Below, one piece after another: positions 1-10,637 of a DNA stretch of 64,000 nucleotides (positions are counted from its first letter, which is position 1; every line of letters starts with the position of its first letter). The position numbers and the translations under genes are program-made. The notes below the pieces were generated by a model, which was not told the DNA's origin, searched no databases, and saw nothing but the letters and a program-made list of their open reading frames with translations. Source of the DNA: Muricea muricata (taxonomy: Eukaryota; Cnidaria; Anthozoa; Malacalcyonacea; Plexauridae); NCBI GenBank assembly GCA_963855995.1, contig OY979726.1, forward strand, positions 5,810,201-5,874,200, in the 5' to 3' direction.

Positions 1-444
1 ATCTGGATTATACCGTTAATAAATAGTTTAGTGATTTAAACCACATGTTTGACCAAGTTGAGTGTTGATAGTTGTCTTGGAAACCGAATGGACACGAGTG
101 TCTGCCTGTTTGCATGCCAGTTTGCCGCATTTATAGCATGGTATACCACTGAACTTAACTCCGTGTAGCCCTTCATAAATGACTTTATTACAAGAAGGAA
201 ATTTTAAGGAAATTTTCAAAACTGATGAAGGAAATTTCGTTTAAAATCAGGAAAAATTATGAGCAAAACAGGAAATTTTGTGTTGTAAAAGTGGAAACCC
301 TGACGTACAAGCAGTTGGCGGGAAGTTGGAATTAATCAGCAGATATTATATGAGCCGATGGATTTTAAAATGCAAGAGAAAGAAGGTAGGCAGAAACAGC
401 TGGCCATTTTGTTGTCGCTGTCTACACGGCTAAAAATCAGATCC
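1..444. other. Intergenic, no gene seen
   Basis: AT-rich sequence with only short, unconvincing open frames. I recognise no domain, RNA or repeat structure here. Confidence 0.5.
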
Positions 445-622
445 TGTTGAAAACAGGATGCAGCAATGTTGTTGGGGCAACATTGTTCCTGGTTGTTAAC
501 AGCATTGAACAATATTGTTGAGCCTAAATCAACCCGCAATCAGGTGTGACAATGCCGAACAATATCGTTAACAACCAGGAACAATGTTGCCCCAACAACA
601 TTGTTGCATCCTGTTTTCAACA
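445..622. repeat. Long hairpin / foldback element
   Basis: Two 56-bp arms (445-500 and 567-622) are inverted complements with one mismatch and flank a 66-bp loop. The loop has its own smaller self-complementary segments. Protein-like frames on both strands across it are only translations of the palindrome. It is consistent with a foldback MITE or the end of an older element. No target duplication was identified. Confidence 0.85.
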
Positions 623-740
623 ACCTGTTACAATGACCTAATTTTTTGCCGTGTAAAATAGCACGGGTGCATTTCTTGAACTTAATCTTTTTTTCTTCGA
701 ACAATGAAAACACGTATTTTGTACGGTGGCCCAGACGCGA

Positions 741-965
741 CAGCATGAAAACAATTTTTATATTTTTGTATTTTTTGACTTTTGTATTTTTTGATTTTTG
801 TGTTTTTTGATTTTTGTATTTTTTGATTTTTGTATTTTTTGATTTTTTTGATTTTTGTGTTTTTTGATTTTTGTTTTTTTTTATTTTTGTATTTTTTGAT
901 TTTTGTATTTTTTTATTTTTGTATTGTTTGATTTTTGTATTTTTTGATTTTTGTATTTTTTTATT
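741..965. repeat. Subterminal T-rich tandem repeat, left arm
   Basis: Tandem array of a roughly 12-13-bp unit of the form TTTTTGATTTTTGTA with small variants. It is the inverted counterpart of the array at 4350-4665 and forms most of the left terminal inverted repeat of the 722-4694 element. Confidence 0.85.
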
Positions 966-1245
966 TTGGAAATAAAAGCTTAAAAATAAAAGTTTGGAAA
1001 TAAAAGTTTGAAAATAAAAGTTTGGAAATAAAAGTTTGAAAATAAAAGTTTGGAAATAAAAGTTTAAAAAAAAAGTTTAAAAATAAAAGTTTGAAAATAA
1101 AAGTTTGAAAATTAAAGTTTGAAAATTAAAGTTTGAAAATATAAGTTTGGAAATAAAAGTTTGGAAATAGAAGTTTAAAAATAAAAGTTTGAAAATAAAA
1201 GTTTGGAAATAAAAGTTTGGAAATGAAAGTTTGGAAATAAAAGTT
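966..1245. repeat. Tandem repeat AAATAAAAGTTTG
   Basis: About twenty copies of a 13-14-bp unit (AAATAAAAGTTTGG / AAAATAAAAGTTTG) with point differences. It lies just inside the left arm and has no counterpart near the right arm. Confidence 0.9.
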
Positions 1246-1451
1246 CGAAACATGTAAACAAGTTGCACAAGGAGTTGCAGCATGGCGTTAGAAGTAGATC
1301 GATGTATGTATAAGCACGTTTATCTACGTTTCATTCGCGTTTCATGTAAACGACATTTACATGAAACCAAGACCATGTAAAGGACATTTTCGTTGTTGAG
1401 TACAAAACGTTATTACTACTGAACGAAACGATTTGTACGCACGCCGTGGTC

Positions 1452-1669
1452 TCAGAAATTAGAAGACTATGTGAGGAAAAATGTTGTGATTGCAAGATTG
1501 ATCATCCCAACAAGATTGTCATATGTTGACCGATAAAGAGAAATGGGACTTGTATTGCAAGGACGCTGTTGCATTAGCAAACGAGAAACGATTTGGGGCA
1601 AATTTTAGTAGCGCAAGAGTTTTAAAACTTGCCTATCACAATGGCATTATCGAACGTTTAAAAATCTAA
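1452..1669 (+). pseudogene. Cys/His-rich protein remnant in 722-4694 element
   Basis: A plus-strand frame from 1452 has a cysteine-rich run containing KCCDCKIDHP. It stops at TGA near 1527 and continues in another frame as LTDKEKWDLYCKD to a TAA at 1667-1669. The C-x2-C...DHP...C layout resembles small Cys-rich proteins I associate with Polinton-like and adintovirus-like animal elements; that link is from memory and untested. The frame break makes this a decayed gene. It may instead be an unrelated transposon protein. Confidence 0.4.
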
Positions 1670-1680
1670 AAAATCTAATA

Positions 1681-2090
1681 AAATAATAGCCTCCTAAAAG
1701 ACTTTGGCTCTCTTAGTCAAAGACTTTTGTCCACCTAGTTAAAGACAATAGTCCTCCTAGTCAAAGACTATAGTCTTCCTGGTCAAAGACCATAGTCCTC
1801 CTAGTCAAAGACTATAGTCCTTCTAATCAAAGACTATGGTTCTCTTAATCAAAGACTAGTCCTATAGTCCTAGTTAAAGACAATAGTTCTCGTAGTCAAA
1901 GACTATAGTCATCCTAGTCAAAGAAAATAGTCCTCCTAGTCAAAGACCCTAATCCTCTTAGTCAAAGACTATATAGTCCTCCTAGTCAAAGACTATAGTC
2001 CTTCTAGTCAAAGACCATAGCCCTCTTTGTCAAAGACTATAGTCCTCCTAATTAAAGACTATGGTCCTCTTAGATACAGACTGTAGTCAT
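1681..2090. repeat. ~24-bp minisatellite
   Basis: Roughly seventeen imperfect tandem copies of a unit reading TCCTCCTAGTCAAAGACTA, with the core AGTCAAAGACTATAGTCCT. Each unit holds the small palindrome AGTC...GACT. It lies inside the 722-4694 element, between the Cys-rich and zinc-finger remnants, and is absent from both ends. Confidence 0.9.
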
Positions 2091-2190
2091 TAAATAATCG
2101 TAGATTCTGTGTTTTGTCACTCAGTATAAATTTGTGGCATCGCGATCGCTTATGTTTAACATCATTTTACTATGACTTTAAGGAGCAAGC

Positions 2191-2310
2191 ATGGCTTATG
2201 AGTGCGATGTTTGCGGTAAACATTTTGCAAATGAAAGTAATCGCCTTGGCCACAAGAAGGCTGTCCATGCCCACGAAAACTCTAATCTTAGGCAAGAAAT
2301 TAAACTGTAA
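2191..2310 (+). CDS. Small C2H2 zinc-finger ORF (39 aa) in mobile element
   Basis: Starting at ATG 2191, the frame encodes one C2H2 finger: residues 4-8 read ECDVC (the pair C5 and C8), then twelve residues lead to the first His and four more to the second (H-x4-H). It ends at TAA 2308-2310. A good finger over nearly the whole ORF suggests a genuine but perhaps truncated protein. Its setting in the element suggests a DNA-binding accessory protein. It may be only the N-terminus of a longer broken gene. Confidence 0.55.
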   Translation: MAYECDVCGKHFANESNRLGHKKAVHAHENSNLRQEIKL

Positions 2311-2482
2311 CAGTTAATGATGCCGCTATCATGTACCACCCTTTTACTTGTATCGTCGCAGGTTGTGCGCAAAGTTGCAAGACTGTGAGTGGGTGAAAAC
2401 TCTCTTGGAGAATGCCCAAAAAACGTCTCCTCCTCAACGTAACATTTAGTGTTATAGACAATACCAACCAACGTATTTAGAA

Positions 2483-2760
2483 ATGATCAAGACTGTACCA
2501 GGTATCGAGTTTTACGAAGGCATACCCTCTGCAATTTACTCTCATCATTTTCGTGATGTTTCTCAAGGTAACCATCGCTCTCGATGATTGTATGTCGCAG
2601 TCACATGAAAACAAACGCATAGTTGACTGATTTGCCAAGGAAAGCGATCACAGATACGGTATCTATTGGTTATCTATATTGTCCGAAAGAAATATATTTC
2701 ACAAAGTAAACAGCACTGGTATACTAGTGGCACTGATGAAAAAGGCAGTAGTCCAGCTGT
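2483..2760 (+). pseudogene. Possible A32-like packaging ATPase fragment
   Basis: Conceptual translation from ATG 2483 gives a frame containing EFYEGIPSAIYSHHF. After frame breaks it continues in others with a DDCMSQ-like stretch and NIFHK. Order and spacing recall the region around the Walker B motif of A32/FtsK-like ATPases in Polinton-like and adintovirus-like elements. Several stops and shifts make it dead. The match is from memory over short pieces, so the family call is tentative. The Walker A segment is not visible. Confidence 0.3.
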
Positions 2761-3164
2761 CATAGTAGAGTAGTAAAAGTGAAGCAGAAGATTCAGATAT
2801 AGATATGAGCAAAGAAGAAAGTGGAAGGCATTCACCTACGTCTTATTTTTTACGCCATCACGCACAATTGAACGTCGATAAAACACTCGTACACTAATGA
2901 CACCGATGCCGAGGATAGTGGCTCAGATCATAGAGGTGTTGAATCAGATGATGTCGTCGCATAAGATAGTGATTATGACGATGGGCAATCGGAGCAACAT
3001 GACGAACAGGACGGTATAGAAATGCCATCAGCACATGGGCAAAAACATTGGGCCGATATTACCTTACAAAGTTAGATATAAACCTCACTAACCTTGTGCA
3101 TACATTTATGATGAAATTAAATTAAATATTCTTACAAGCAGATATTAGGTGCCTGTTTCTCTCT

Positions 3165-3280
3165 CCCAAGATGATATTCTAAGGTACTGTATGATATCCG
3201 AAATGATACCCTAAGATACTGTATGATATCCTGAATAATATCCTACAAAAATGCACGATATCCTAAAATGATATCCTAAT
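3165..3280. repeat. GATATCC-rich short repeats
   Basis: Three to four imperfect copies of ATGATATCCTAA-type units lie in tandem inside the 722-4694 element. They end exactly where a mariner-like terminus begins. Confidence 0.6.
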
Positions 3281-3560
3281 ACAGGGTGTTTCAAAAAACC
3301 GCAACCCTTTGAAATCAGATCGTTTTAGAATTTGCATGTTTCAGCATTAATTGATCCCAAAACACGATAGAAAGGATTTTCATGCTTGGGGAAGTAGAAT
3401 TTCGTACCTGTACGTTCAGTAAATTATAATTTCTGAGTTTTTGACGAAATGATACAATTTAAAACACGAAAAAAATGCCATGACCAGGATTCAAACATAC
3501 GTTATTGCCGTCCCAACGCAACATATTGACTACGAAACTATCAAAGTTATTATTATTCAT
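3280..3560 (+). repeat. Mariner-like terminus plus tRNA-like stretch
   Basis: From TA 3280-3281 the sequence reads CAGGGTGTTTCAAAAAACC, close to the mariner-type end at 52842. The matching right end is not seen, so this is a partial copy. Minus-strand sequence around 3475-3550 carries a GTTTGAATCC motif resembling a pol III B box and may be a tRNA-derived SINE remnant. No complete tRNA fold could be drawn. Confidence 0.4.
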
Positions 3561-3654
3561 GCCACAAAATGACTAGACTTATATTACACAAGACACACAC
3601 ACGACATGTGAAAATATGGAAACCCGTTGTTGTAGGAACACAATTATCATAAGT

Positions 3655-3860
3655 CAGAAAATGAGTAATTCGCGTTAGTAACGCTTGGGTTACAGCGTTA
3701 GTAACACTGTTCGACCAACCAGATACGACTCGACAGCGAACTTATATAGTCTAATTCTTCTCGACCAATCAGAGCGCAGCGTTTTAATGAGCGTTATTAG
3801 CGCGCGCTAGTAACGTTGGTGAGCGTTAATAACGCCGGTGAGCGTTAATAACACCTGCAC
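3655..3860. repeat. GCGTTA/TAACGC short interspersed motif cluster
   Basis: Repeated GCGTTAGTAACGC and AGCGTTAATAACGC motifs, each nearly palindromic, occur six or more times in 200 bp, alternating with CGACCAA-type motifs. They could be protein-binding sites or a decayed palindromic repeat. No gene is visible. Confidence 0.5.
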
Positions 3861-4349
3861 CAGCAGAAAAAAGGGTCGATTGGCCCCTATATTACTGCTG
3901 ATGCAGACACGTCTAGTTTTGAAAAATTTATTATAGAAGTATCATAGGCGTACGTATCGTATCATAGTATCAGCCGAGGGTAGCTAGGGGACTGTAGCCT
4001 CTCAAAAATTCGACAAATGACATTTTTCCAAGAAACTTTTACCATTTTACTAGGGAAGAAAGAATAAAAATAAATGAAATATTTCATCTGGAAACATTTT
4101 ACATGTTGAATCGTTTCAAATTGTTGCAAATTGTTGTGTGTTGTTTTTACTTAATTGGAAATAGGTATTTCTGGAAAACGTTTTTTGATGACCCCCCGCT
4201 CGGACCTAGGTGCCCTTCTCCCTCTCTTGACGCTTATGAGATGTATAGAGATTAGACAGAGCTCAAATGCTTTCCTTGGTGTGACGTAAAGTTTGAGGCC
4301 GAAGCCAGAGAGTCGAGCGTCTTTGAGACCACTTTGAGCCAGCTTTGAT

Positions 4350-4665
4350 TAATTTAATACAAAAATAAAAAAATACAAAAATCTAAAAATTTAAAAATAA
4401 AAAAACACAAAAATAAAAAAACACAAAAATCAAAAAATACAAAAATCAAAAAATACAAAAATCAAAAAATACAAAAATCAAAAAATACAAAAATCAAAAA
4501 ATACAAAAATAAAAAAGTACAAAAGTCAAAAAATACAAAAATAAAAAAATACAAAAATAAAAAAAACACAAAATCAAAAAACACAAAAATCAAAAAATGC
4601 AAAAATAAAAAAATATAAAAATAAAAAAATACAAAAATCAAAAAGTACAAAAATATAAAATCTGT
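4350..4665. repeat. Subterminal A-rich tandem repeat, right arm
   Basis: Tandem units of the form AAAAATACAAAAATCAA, the inverse of the array at 741-965. It forms the right terminal inverted repeat of the 722-4694 element. Confidence 0.85.
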
Positions 4666-4700
4666 TTTTGTGCTGTCGCGTCTAGGCCGCCGTAATTTTG

Positions 4701-6144
4701 AGATAATTTTTTAAAGTCTCTTGTTGATTTCTTCATGGAAAATAAGACGTTTCTCAACAAAATAAGTCACAGTGTTTTTATGCAACGATTATAACAGCGT
4801 AATCGAGTGCAAACGTGCGAAGAAATGCTATTTGGAAATTGGCGACTAATGGGTATTTTTCAATTTCCACTCATAGTCAGAATTTCAGAGGCAGGGTTTA
4901 ACTACATGGAAACAAGCAAGTGTTCTCATTGTACTGTTGGTAGATGCTTAGTAACTGTTTATTCCACAGGTATGCTCAGTAAGTTGTTTGTTCTACCTTA
5001 TCAGGAATCATTAGTGTCTGAAAATACACAATTTGAAGAAAATGACATATATTCCCCTTGTAGATTCGCAGAGTATAGCCGTTGCCTTTACTTAAAAATT
5101 GCGTTTTATGAAAGTCAAATCCTACTTTGTTCTATTAAAGCTTGAACCATTCATAGGAAAAATACGCCAGATGTGGCAATCAACAAATGCATTTGCTGTA
5201 GTGCAGATGACATGTGATGACATGTTATTTGAATTGCTCCACTATTGGCTTATTATAAAGTAAAAATAGCTGCAAAATGATGTTGAAGAGAATCGAGTAT
5301 TGCTGTTATGATATAGGAAGTGCTGCACTGGTTTGTTCAAATTTAGAAGTCTCGTGGTACTGTTTAACACAGGCATGTTTGCCTTGTGAAATCCTGTAGT
5401 GACATGGCATATAAATGCAAATATCTCAAAGGTTTGACTATTGCCTTTCTCTGAAATATGCCCTAAAATTATCTTTTCATATCAAGTGCCCTGGTAAAGT
5501 TAGTGGGCATGCTGGGAAAAATGCGCATGGTATGTTTTTTTTACCTAAATCATGTACTTCCAGTAATCTCATTATATTTTGCTTCCTCTTTCTAGTCACA
5601 TAATAGCTATATATTCACTCATTGTCTGTGAAAATTTGATACAATGTTGCTTGCACCCTGATAAAGTAATGAACTTTTGTACCCCTTTAGTTCTATATAA
5701 AAGTTGTAGACATGTATCAAACTTTGCACTTGGCTGTTGGCATGTTACTGCTAAGGCTTAAATTATGTTGTATTTATTGAAATGATATTACAAAACAATC
5801 GAAATATGCTTTTTAATTGCAATTTTCATGAAATAATCCCAAAAGTTGTTATACTGGTATACTGGTGTACAATTGTGCAGTTTTTTTTATGTGCAGCATT
5901 AATTTGACAACAAAAATTACATTTATTTTATTATATTTTATGCTTTATTTGTAATAACATTGCTTAAATCTTCCAAACCAGTCAACAATGTCTTTCTAGC
6001 TTGTATACCTATGTTTTTAACCCGTATCTACTTGGACTGGACAAATGATGGGTAATATTCATTGACTGAATTTTCAAAAAGTACGAGCTTGCCTGTATTC
6101 ATAGCATAACAGCAAAATAATAAAGCAAAATAATAAATTTTTAA
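4701..6144. other. Intergenic, no gene seen
   Basis: AT-rich sequence between two transposons. The longest open frame (4807-5145, GTG start) matches no domain I know and lacks gene structure. No RNA gene or clear repeat was found. Confidence 0.5.
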
Positions 6145-6192
6145 AGGACATTGGCAACGAAAATTTTTATTTCGTATATCCATTAAACTTAC

Positions 6193-6290
6193 CTACGGAA
6201 TACTTAATTTTTAGTTTTTGTGCGTTTGTGGCGTTTAGATCTTGCAAATAATTGTGAAAATGTCAAACAGTCGTCCGCCATTTTGAAAAA
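6193..6290 (-). other. Exon-like frame MADDCLTFSQ... with splice donor
   Basis: On the minus strand an ATG in the context AAAATGGCGGAC near 6281 opens a 25-codon frame ending in TAA, and about 10 bp further a strong donor GTAAGT follows. The context suggests a first exon, but the in-frame stop before the donor argues against simple coding use. It could be a 5'UTR/uORF exon of an element-borne promoter, or a decayed exon. Confidence 0.25.
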
Positions 6291-7316
6291 ATACGCGTAT
6301 GCTAATTTATGCTTGCATACATTTGTGACGACATAAGATGGGTTTGGGAAATCAGACAATATGATTATTATTGACTTCACAACTTGTAGCATGAATATTT
6401 CGTTGAAATGGAAATTAACGGGGAAATCGAGTTGGATAATTGTACAACAGCTCTACCTCATTGTCTTGCGGCCATATTTTTAAAAATATTTGCAATAAAC
6501 GCGCGTATTTCATCTGTTAAAACTCTTTCCTGTCATTAGACTATTCAAGAAACGATGACTGTGCCGTGGCATAGCTCGGGTTTTACGCAACGCAAAAGAA
6601 AACAAATACCACCATTCGAATCAGCGTTTAAAGCTTTATCAAAATGTTTTTTGGGCTTTAGAGTGCAATGCAGCCGATGTACGGCCGATGTACGGCCGTT
6701 TAGACTATATGATATCTTGTAAAATATTGGTAAATTTCATTGTCCGAATAAACATACATTGTAAACAGTTAGCTACATTTCATTAAAAATATCTCCGTTT
6801 TTCCACGGCTTGGTTCTTGGCAATCGTACCAGCAGAATCGCTTTGAAACGTTTTTTTAGAGAGCTATATTTCACAACTATACGCACTCAATTCGCTGTGA
6901 ATAGCGTGAGAATAGTGTCAATAGCGTGTTCGTACGGAAATTGCCGACAATATTACAGTGCTTGCAAATAAGCTTCTATTTCATGTATTCAATCGAAATT
7001 TTCAGTGCAAAAGCGCTTTAATATAAGCTCTATTTCTTCACTAACTACCATTGCATGGAAGAATCGGTGTAATTTTGAAATGATACGAGTTAATAAGGGT
7101 AAGTTTTAATCAAATTTAAAATATATTCGCAAGCATATCGTTTGACAATAATCTCAACCCTCCCATTCGAAAACTTGCTCCCAGACACTATATACCTCAC
7201 GCTGCCGCATAGGAAAATCGGACAAGGGTTGCAATAGCATGTATTACAAATGAAATGTTGTATTGCGGGAATACTTATATACATATTCTGTACATATTCA
7301 ATCATGAAAAATTAGT

Positions 7317-7661
7317 TTAATATACAATATTACAATGTAGGCGACAAATACTGCATGCATGTAATTTGCACCGCGCGGTTTGCACTTCGTACTCGTACTC
7401 CAGCGCCTTCTCGTGGCCACAAAAACATTCAACAGCCTTAGTGGATAATGAGCAATGACCGCATTTACACCAACTAAGATCTAAAAGGCGCCAAGCACTT
7501 GCTCTTTCAAACTCGTGGTCAACATCCTCGTCAGATGAGGTTGTAACATCAGTTTGATCAGTATCATTGTCGTCGCCAGCATCGCTTGTTTTTGTCGGCG
7601 GCTCCAGCTCAAATTGATAGGGTAATATCTCTCCTACTTGGTTCTCCTGAATTCTATCCAT
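7317..7661 (-). CDS. P2X7 intracellular-domain-like protein, first exon (partial)
   Basis: The frame runs leftward from ATG 7661; the upstream in-frame TTG is less likely. It opens with LPYQFELEPP, then an acidic D/T/S-rich linker, then WCKCGHC...STKAVECFCGHE. This matches, as I recall it, the opening of the P2X7 intracellular (ballast) domain family: FEPE-like segment, acidic spacer, then WCxCGxC...T..EC.C. In P2X7 these cysteines are palmitoylated or bind zinc. The later part of the domain was not found, so the exon probably splices near codon 95 or the copy is truncated; the open frame runs to 7317. It lies wholly inside the TTAA element 6145-7948. Family call moderate, full gene structure unknown. 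Confidence 0.5.
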   Translation of the reverse strand: MDRIQENQVGEILPYQFELEPPTKTSDAGDDNDTDQTDVTTSSDEDVDHEFERASAWRLLDLSWCKCGHCSLSTKAVECFCGHEKALEYEYEVQTARCKLHACSICRLHCNIVY

Positions 7662-8269
7662 TACTCTCGTCAAAAACTACAAATCCTTTAGTAGACGCTT
7701 CGAACTACAATAACACTCTACTAAAATATATTGTTGTCATTTGGCAACCCATCCTGTGTCGTCACATCCGCCAATTTAGCTCACAGATAATTTTTTGAGA
7801 AATTGATTCAAAATAGCGCCTAATTTAAAATTTGAAACGCACAAAACTCATGAATAGAGGATTTTGATGGCGAATTGTTATCATATCCATTATAAGTTAT
7901 CGTAACACTTTTAAAATAGCCAATAAAAATTTTTGTTGCCAATGTCCTTTAAGTTAAAATCTTTGTGATGGATCGGTTAACGTTTTTCATTAAATATTAA
8001 AGTATTTTTGTTCATTAAAGTGGTCGTTCTATGAGTATTGAAGCCAGGCAAATCCAGAAAACACTATATTCATATACTGTCATATTGAATTTCACTCCCT
8101 CGCCCCAGGGATTGCGCGCTAAATTTGGCGCATGCTCCGTACAAAATGCCCAGCTGTCATTCTCGTACCCAGAGCCTAGCGCCAGCTGTTGCAGCCAGAT
8201 AGCACAGAGGTTCAACTTCTTTTTAATTATGCGTATTTGAAGCTTAGCCAGTGCGCGTTGGAGAGGCAG

Positions 8270-8289
8270 TCACCCCCCCCCCCCCCCCC
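8270..8289. repeat. Poly-C tract (~20 bp)
   Basis: Uninterrupted run of about twenty cytosines in otherwise AT-rich DNA. Confidence 0.9.
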
Positions 8290-8402
8290 GAAAATTTCAA
8301 CATGGCGGGCATCTTTTTTCTGAAAAGAATACAGCAAAATCTGTTTCCAGATCAAACAGATGGTTTCATGTTACGCTAATTTTGTAGAAATATTTTTGTT
8401 TT

Positions 8403-9026
8403 CAAGTCTGCCTATGGAAACAGGACATCTGGACATGTGTGACAGTTTGTTTTGGCCGTTTAGGTAATATATAGGTTTAATACGAGCGGGAATTTTATAG
8501 AATTGCAAAGTTTGGTTCAATCTGCTTTGTAATGGAAAGAAAGAAGCCATGCGGGTTGACAACCAGCTAATGCGGTTTCCATCTCCTGGGTACAGCTGAA
8601 GTTTTTAAAACTGTATATATTATATTATATTAATTAAAAGTGATTTATGTGAGCCTAAAATGAACTTTTAGGCTAGTAACTAAAGTTTGATTTTAAACAT
8701 TTTTTGTGGCTCCTTGAAACATCAAGCCTGAGTGTGGTACATAATAGGTGAGTGTTAGGTAAGGAATGTGCTTCAGGAATAAGCGTATAAATACTCGTTT
8801 AAGTAAAATTTGAATATGAATCAATGTGAAATAATGAATGATTCAGGATTTTAGACCATACAAGAGAATATCAAGAGAAAGTGGGAATCTGATCTTTTTT
8901 CTATTTTACCTATTGCACAGTTTTAAATTAAGTTCAAAACAAATTGAAATTTTACATAAATATGCTTTCAATTTTGATTTATAACAAAAAGGCAAAAATG
9001 AATTGTATACAAATTGTATTTTAATT
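8403..9026 (+). repeat. Inverted repeat pair A, left copy
   Basis: About 620 bp here reappear as the reverse complement at 24254-24921, roughly 90% or better by eye. The outer ends share TCAAGTCTGCCTATGG and the inner ends TTGTATACAAATTG. The right copy has two small insertions of about 7 and 40 bp. The pair encloses all the nested elements between 9 and 24 kb. It is either the termini of one old 16.5-kb composite or two copies of one repeat in opposite orientation. Confidence 0.85.
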
Positions 9027-9103
9027 AACTCACTTTAGTGGCAATGCGCGCTCTGATGCGCCCTGAGATTGGCAAGTGGGTAAGTGGCAATGCGCCCCCA
9101 TGC

Positions 9104-9136
9104 CACAGATCAGATATATACAGATAGGGAACTCGC
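9104..9136. repeat. Inverted repeat pair B, left copy
   Basis: A 33-bp segment (core CAGATCAGATATATACAG) is the exact reverse complement of 18360-18392. Weaker similarity, including GCTCTGGCAAGTGT, extends on the inner side. The pair sits inside repeat pair A and outside the TTAA element. Confidence 0.8.
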
Positions 9137-9606
9137 ACTCAATAACCTCAATTTTTGTGTCCCCGTGCTCACGTCATTTCCACGCGCCACGCAAATTGCT
9201 CTGGCAAGTGTCGTTCGTCGTGTTTTCAGTCAAAAGCATAGGAAAAACGCCGTTCGAAAGTACAAAAATAAATATTTTTGCGAAGTTCCTTCACCGATCT
9301 TCATTTTGGGATTCAAATTTGAAAGGTAAATAGTAAGTGGTTATTTTCATGTAAAAAGATGTACATTTATTGGCTAAATACGAAGAATAAAACAATATAA
9401 ACTTTGTACCGCATGGCCATATTTTACAATCTCAGTGCTTGTGAAGTTCTGCCGCATCACCCAGGAGAGTCCGTATCGCATAAAAAAGCCATATCGGGAT
9501 TTTTTGCTTTGTTGTTGCGACACCCAAGCACCAAGTTGTCCCATTTTTTCGTGTACTTTCACATCAACGCTCATGATATTGAAGAAAAAACCATGGACGT
9601 ATTTAA

Positions 9607-10291
9607 GAGGCTGTCTCTGTAAGAACCGACCGGTGATTCTCAAATTGAAAATCAACCATGTCCCATATTTTTGTCATTTGTTAGGCTTACTAAGCATACC
9701 TTGAAATCATACTCAGAATTTTTCCACTTCTGTATTTTCCTGAGAAATTTATGTTTTTGTCCTCACGCCAAACAATAGCGATTTTTACGCTTCAGTTAAT
9801 GCGTAAATGACGCGTTGAAATTGTCTTATTGCACAGTCGCGTGAAGAAACCTTCGAATTATTTTTATATATCTTTAGAAATCACTGTTCCAACTTCACGT
9901 CACTAATTTTATTTGGTTCGAAACGCATTTAATTCATAGCTTAATCAGGATATGCTTTTGAGCTATTTACCATTATCGGCTGTGCTGTTAAAATTAGCTT
10001 ATTACGAAATCGTTTTACCTAAAAGTGGCACCGCTTACAAACTCTATCTCCGATTGGTTTGGAAGTGCCAATGGTGTACTATATTCTTATCGAAAAACAT
10101 TTGTGGGGAAGTAATTCAAAGACATTTTAATCGCGGCACAAAGTTTACTATTTTCACCCAAATTAGGCCGAAACCGGAAGTGACAAACCAGACACTATTT
10201 ATAGCATATTTATTCTCTTGTGTATACTTTGGAGAATAGAATGATTTTAAATGTTTATGAATAATATTTTCATCGGAATATTAAGATTTGA
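9607..10291 (+). repeat. Left terminal inverted repeat of TTAA element
   Basis: Matches the reverse complement of 15649-16343 from the GAGGCTGTCTC terminus to about GGAATATTAAGAT. Both arms give a spurious ~85-aa frame, which explains protein-like ORFs here and at 15747-15992. Confidence 0.85.
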
Positions 10292-10637
10292 TATATTGTC
10301 TAGGTAATGCCGTGAATGTATAGGCAAACAACTGCAATAATCCAACTCAATCTATATAATCTTTGACTTTGCCAACTCAAGTCCACTCGTGCGCGGCAAA
10401 TTACAATGCGGTTGTAAAAAACTTAAAAACATTTTGTCGTTTTTGTTTACTCTATTAATATATTTATAGAAAAGTATATTTGTGGCCGGTTGCATGTTCG
10501 AAACGTAAATAGAGCAATTCAATGGTTAGTTCCTGACTGATATAATCTTAGACACTATAACTTGTATTAAACTAGCTTTCAAAAAATGTTCAGTTTCTAA
10601 AATCGCTCATCAAGTTGTACTTATGGACAGAGGCACT

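Larger units (their letters stand above)
722..4694. mobile_element. 3.97-kb DNA element with 6-bp target duplication
   Basis: The left end begins TACGGTGGCC and the right end finishes GGCCGCCGTA. The two are inverted complements over about 30 bp (GACGCGACAGCA shared) and continue inward as complementary AT-rich tandem repeats (741-965 against 4350-4665). ATTTTG lies immediately outside both ends (716-721 and 4695-4700), a perfect 6-bp target duplication. Plus-strand coding remnants inside are a Cys/His-rich frame, a C2H2 finger, an ATPase-like frame and acidic stretches near 2770-3080, all broken. A 6-bp duplication fits Polinton/Maverick-type or Dada-type integration, but the terminal bases are not the usual AG...CT of Polintons. 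The family is therefore unassigned; the element boundaries are strongly supported. Confidence 0.8.
6145..7948. mobile_element. 1.8-kb TTAA-target DNA element
   Basis: The left end AGGACATTGGCAAC and right end GTTGCCAATGTCCT are inverted complements. The terminal repeat is 27 bp with one mismatch. TTAA flanks both ends (6141-6144 and 7949-7952), the target duplication typical of Kolobok and piggyBac elements. Inside on the minus strand are an exon resembling a P2X7 intracellular domain and a short exon-like frame. No transposase is recognisable, so this is either a non-autonomous element that captured sequence or an element whose own protein contains the P2X7-like domain. Confidence 0.8.

Noticed and set aside
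740..1250. CRISPR-like array
   Set aside because: Short AT-rich units without spacers in a eukaryotic genome; plain tandem repeats.
4807..5145. 112-residue open frame
   Set aside because: GTG start, no domain, no splice signals, surrounded by noncoding AT-rich DNA; chance ORF.
9952..10239. 95-residue frame repeated in inverted form at 15747-15992
   Set aside because: Mirror frames in the terminal inverted repeats; no start context or domain, and the two differ by frame-disrupting changes at the ends.
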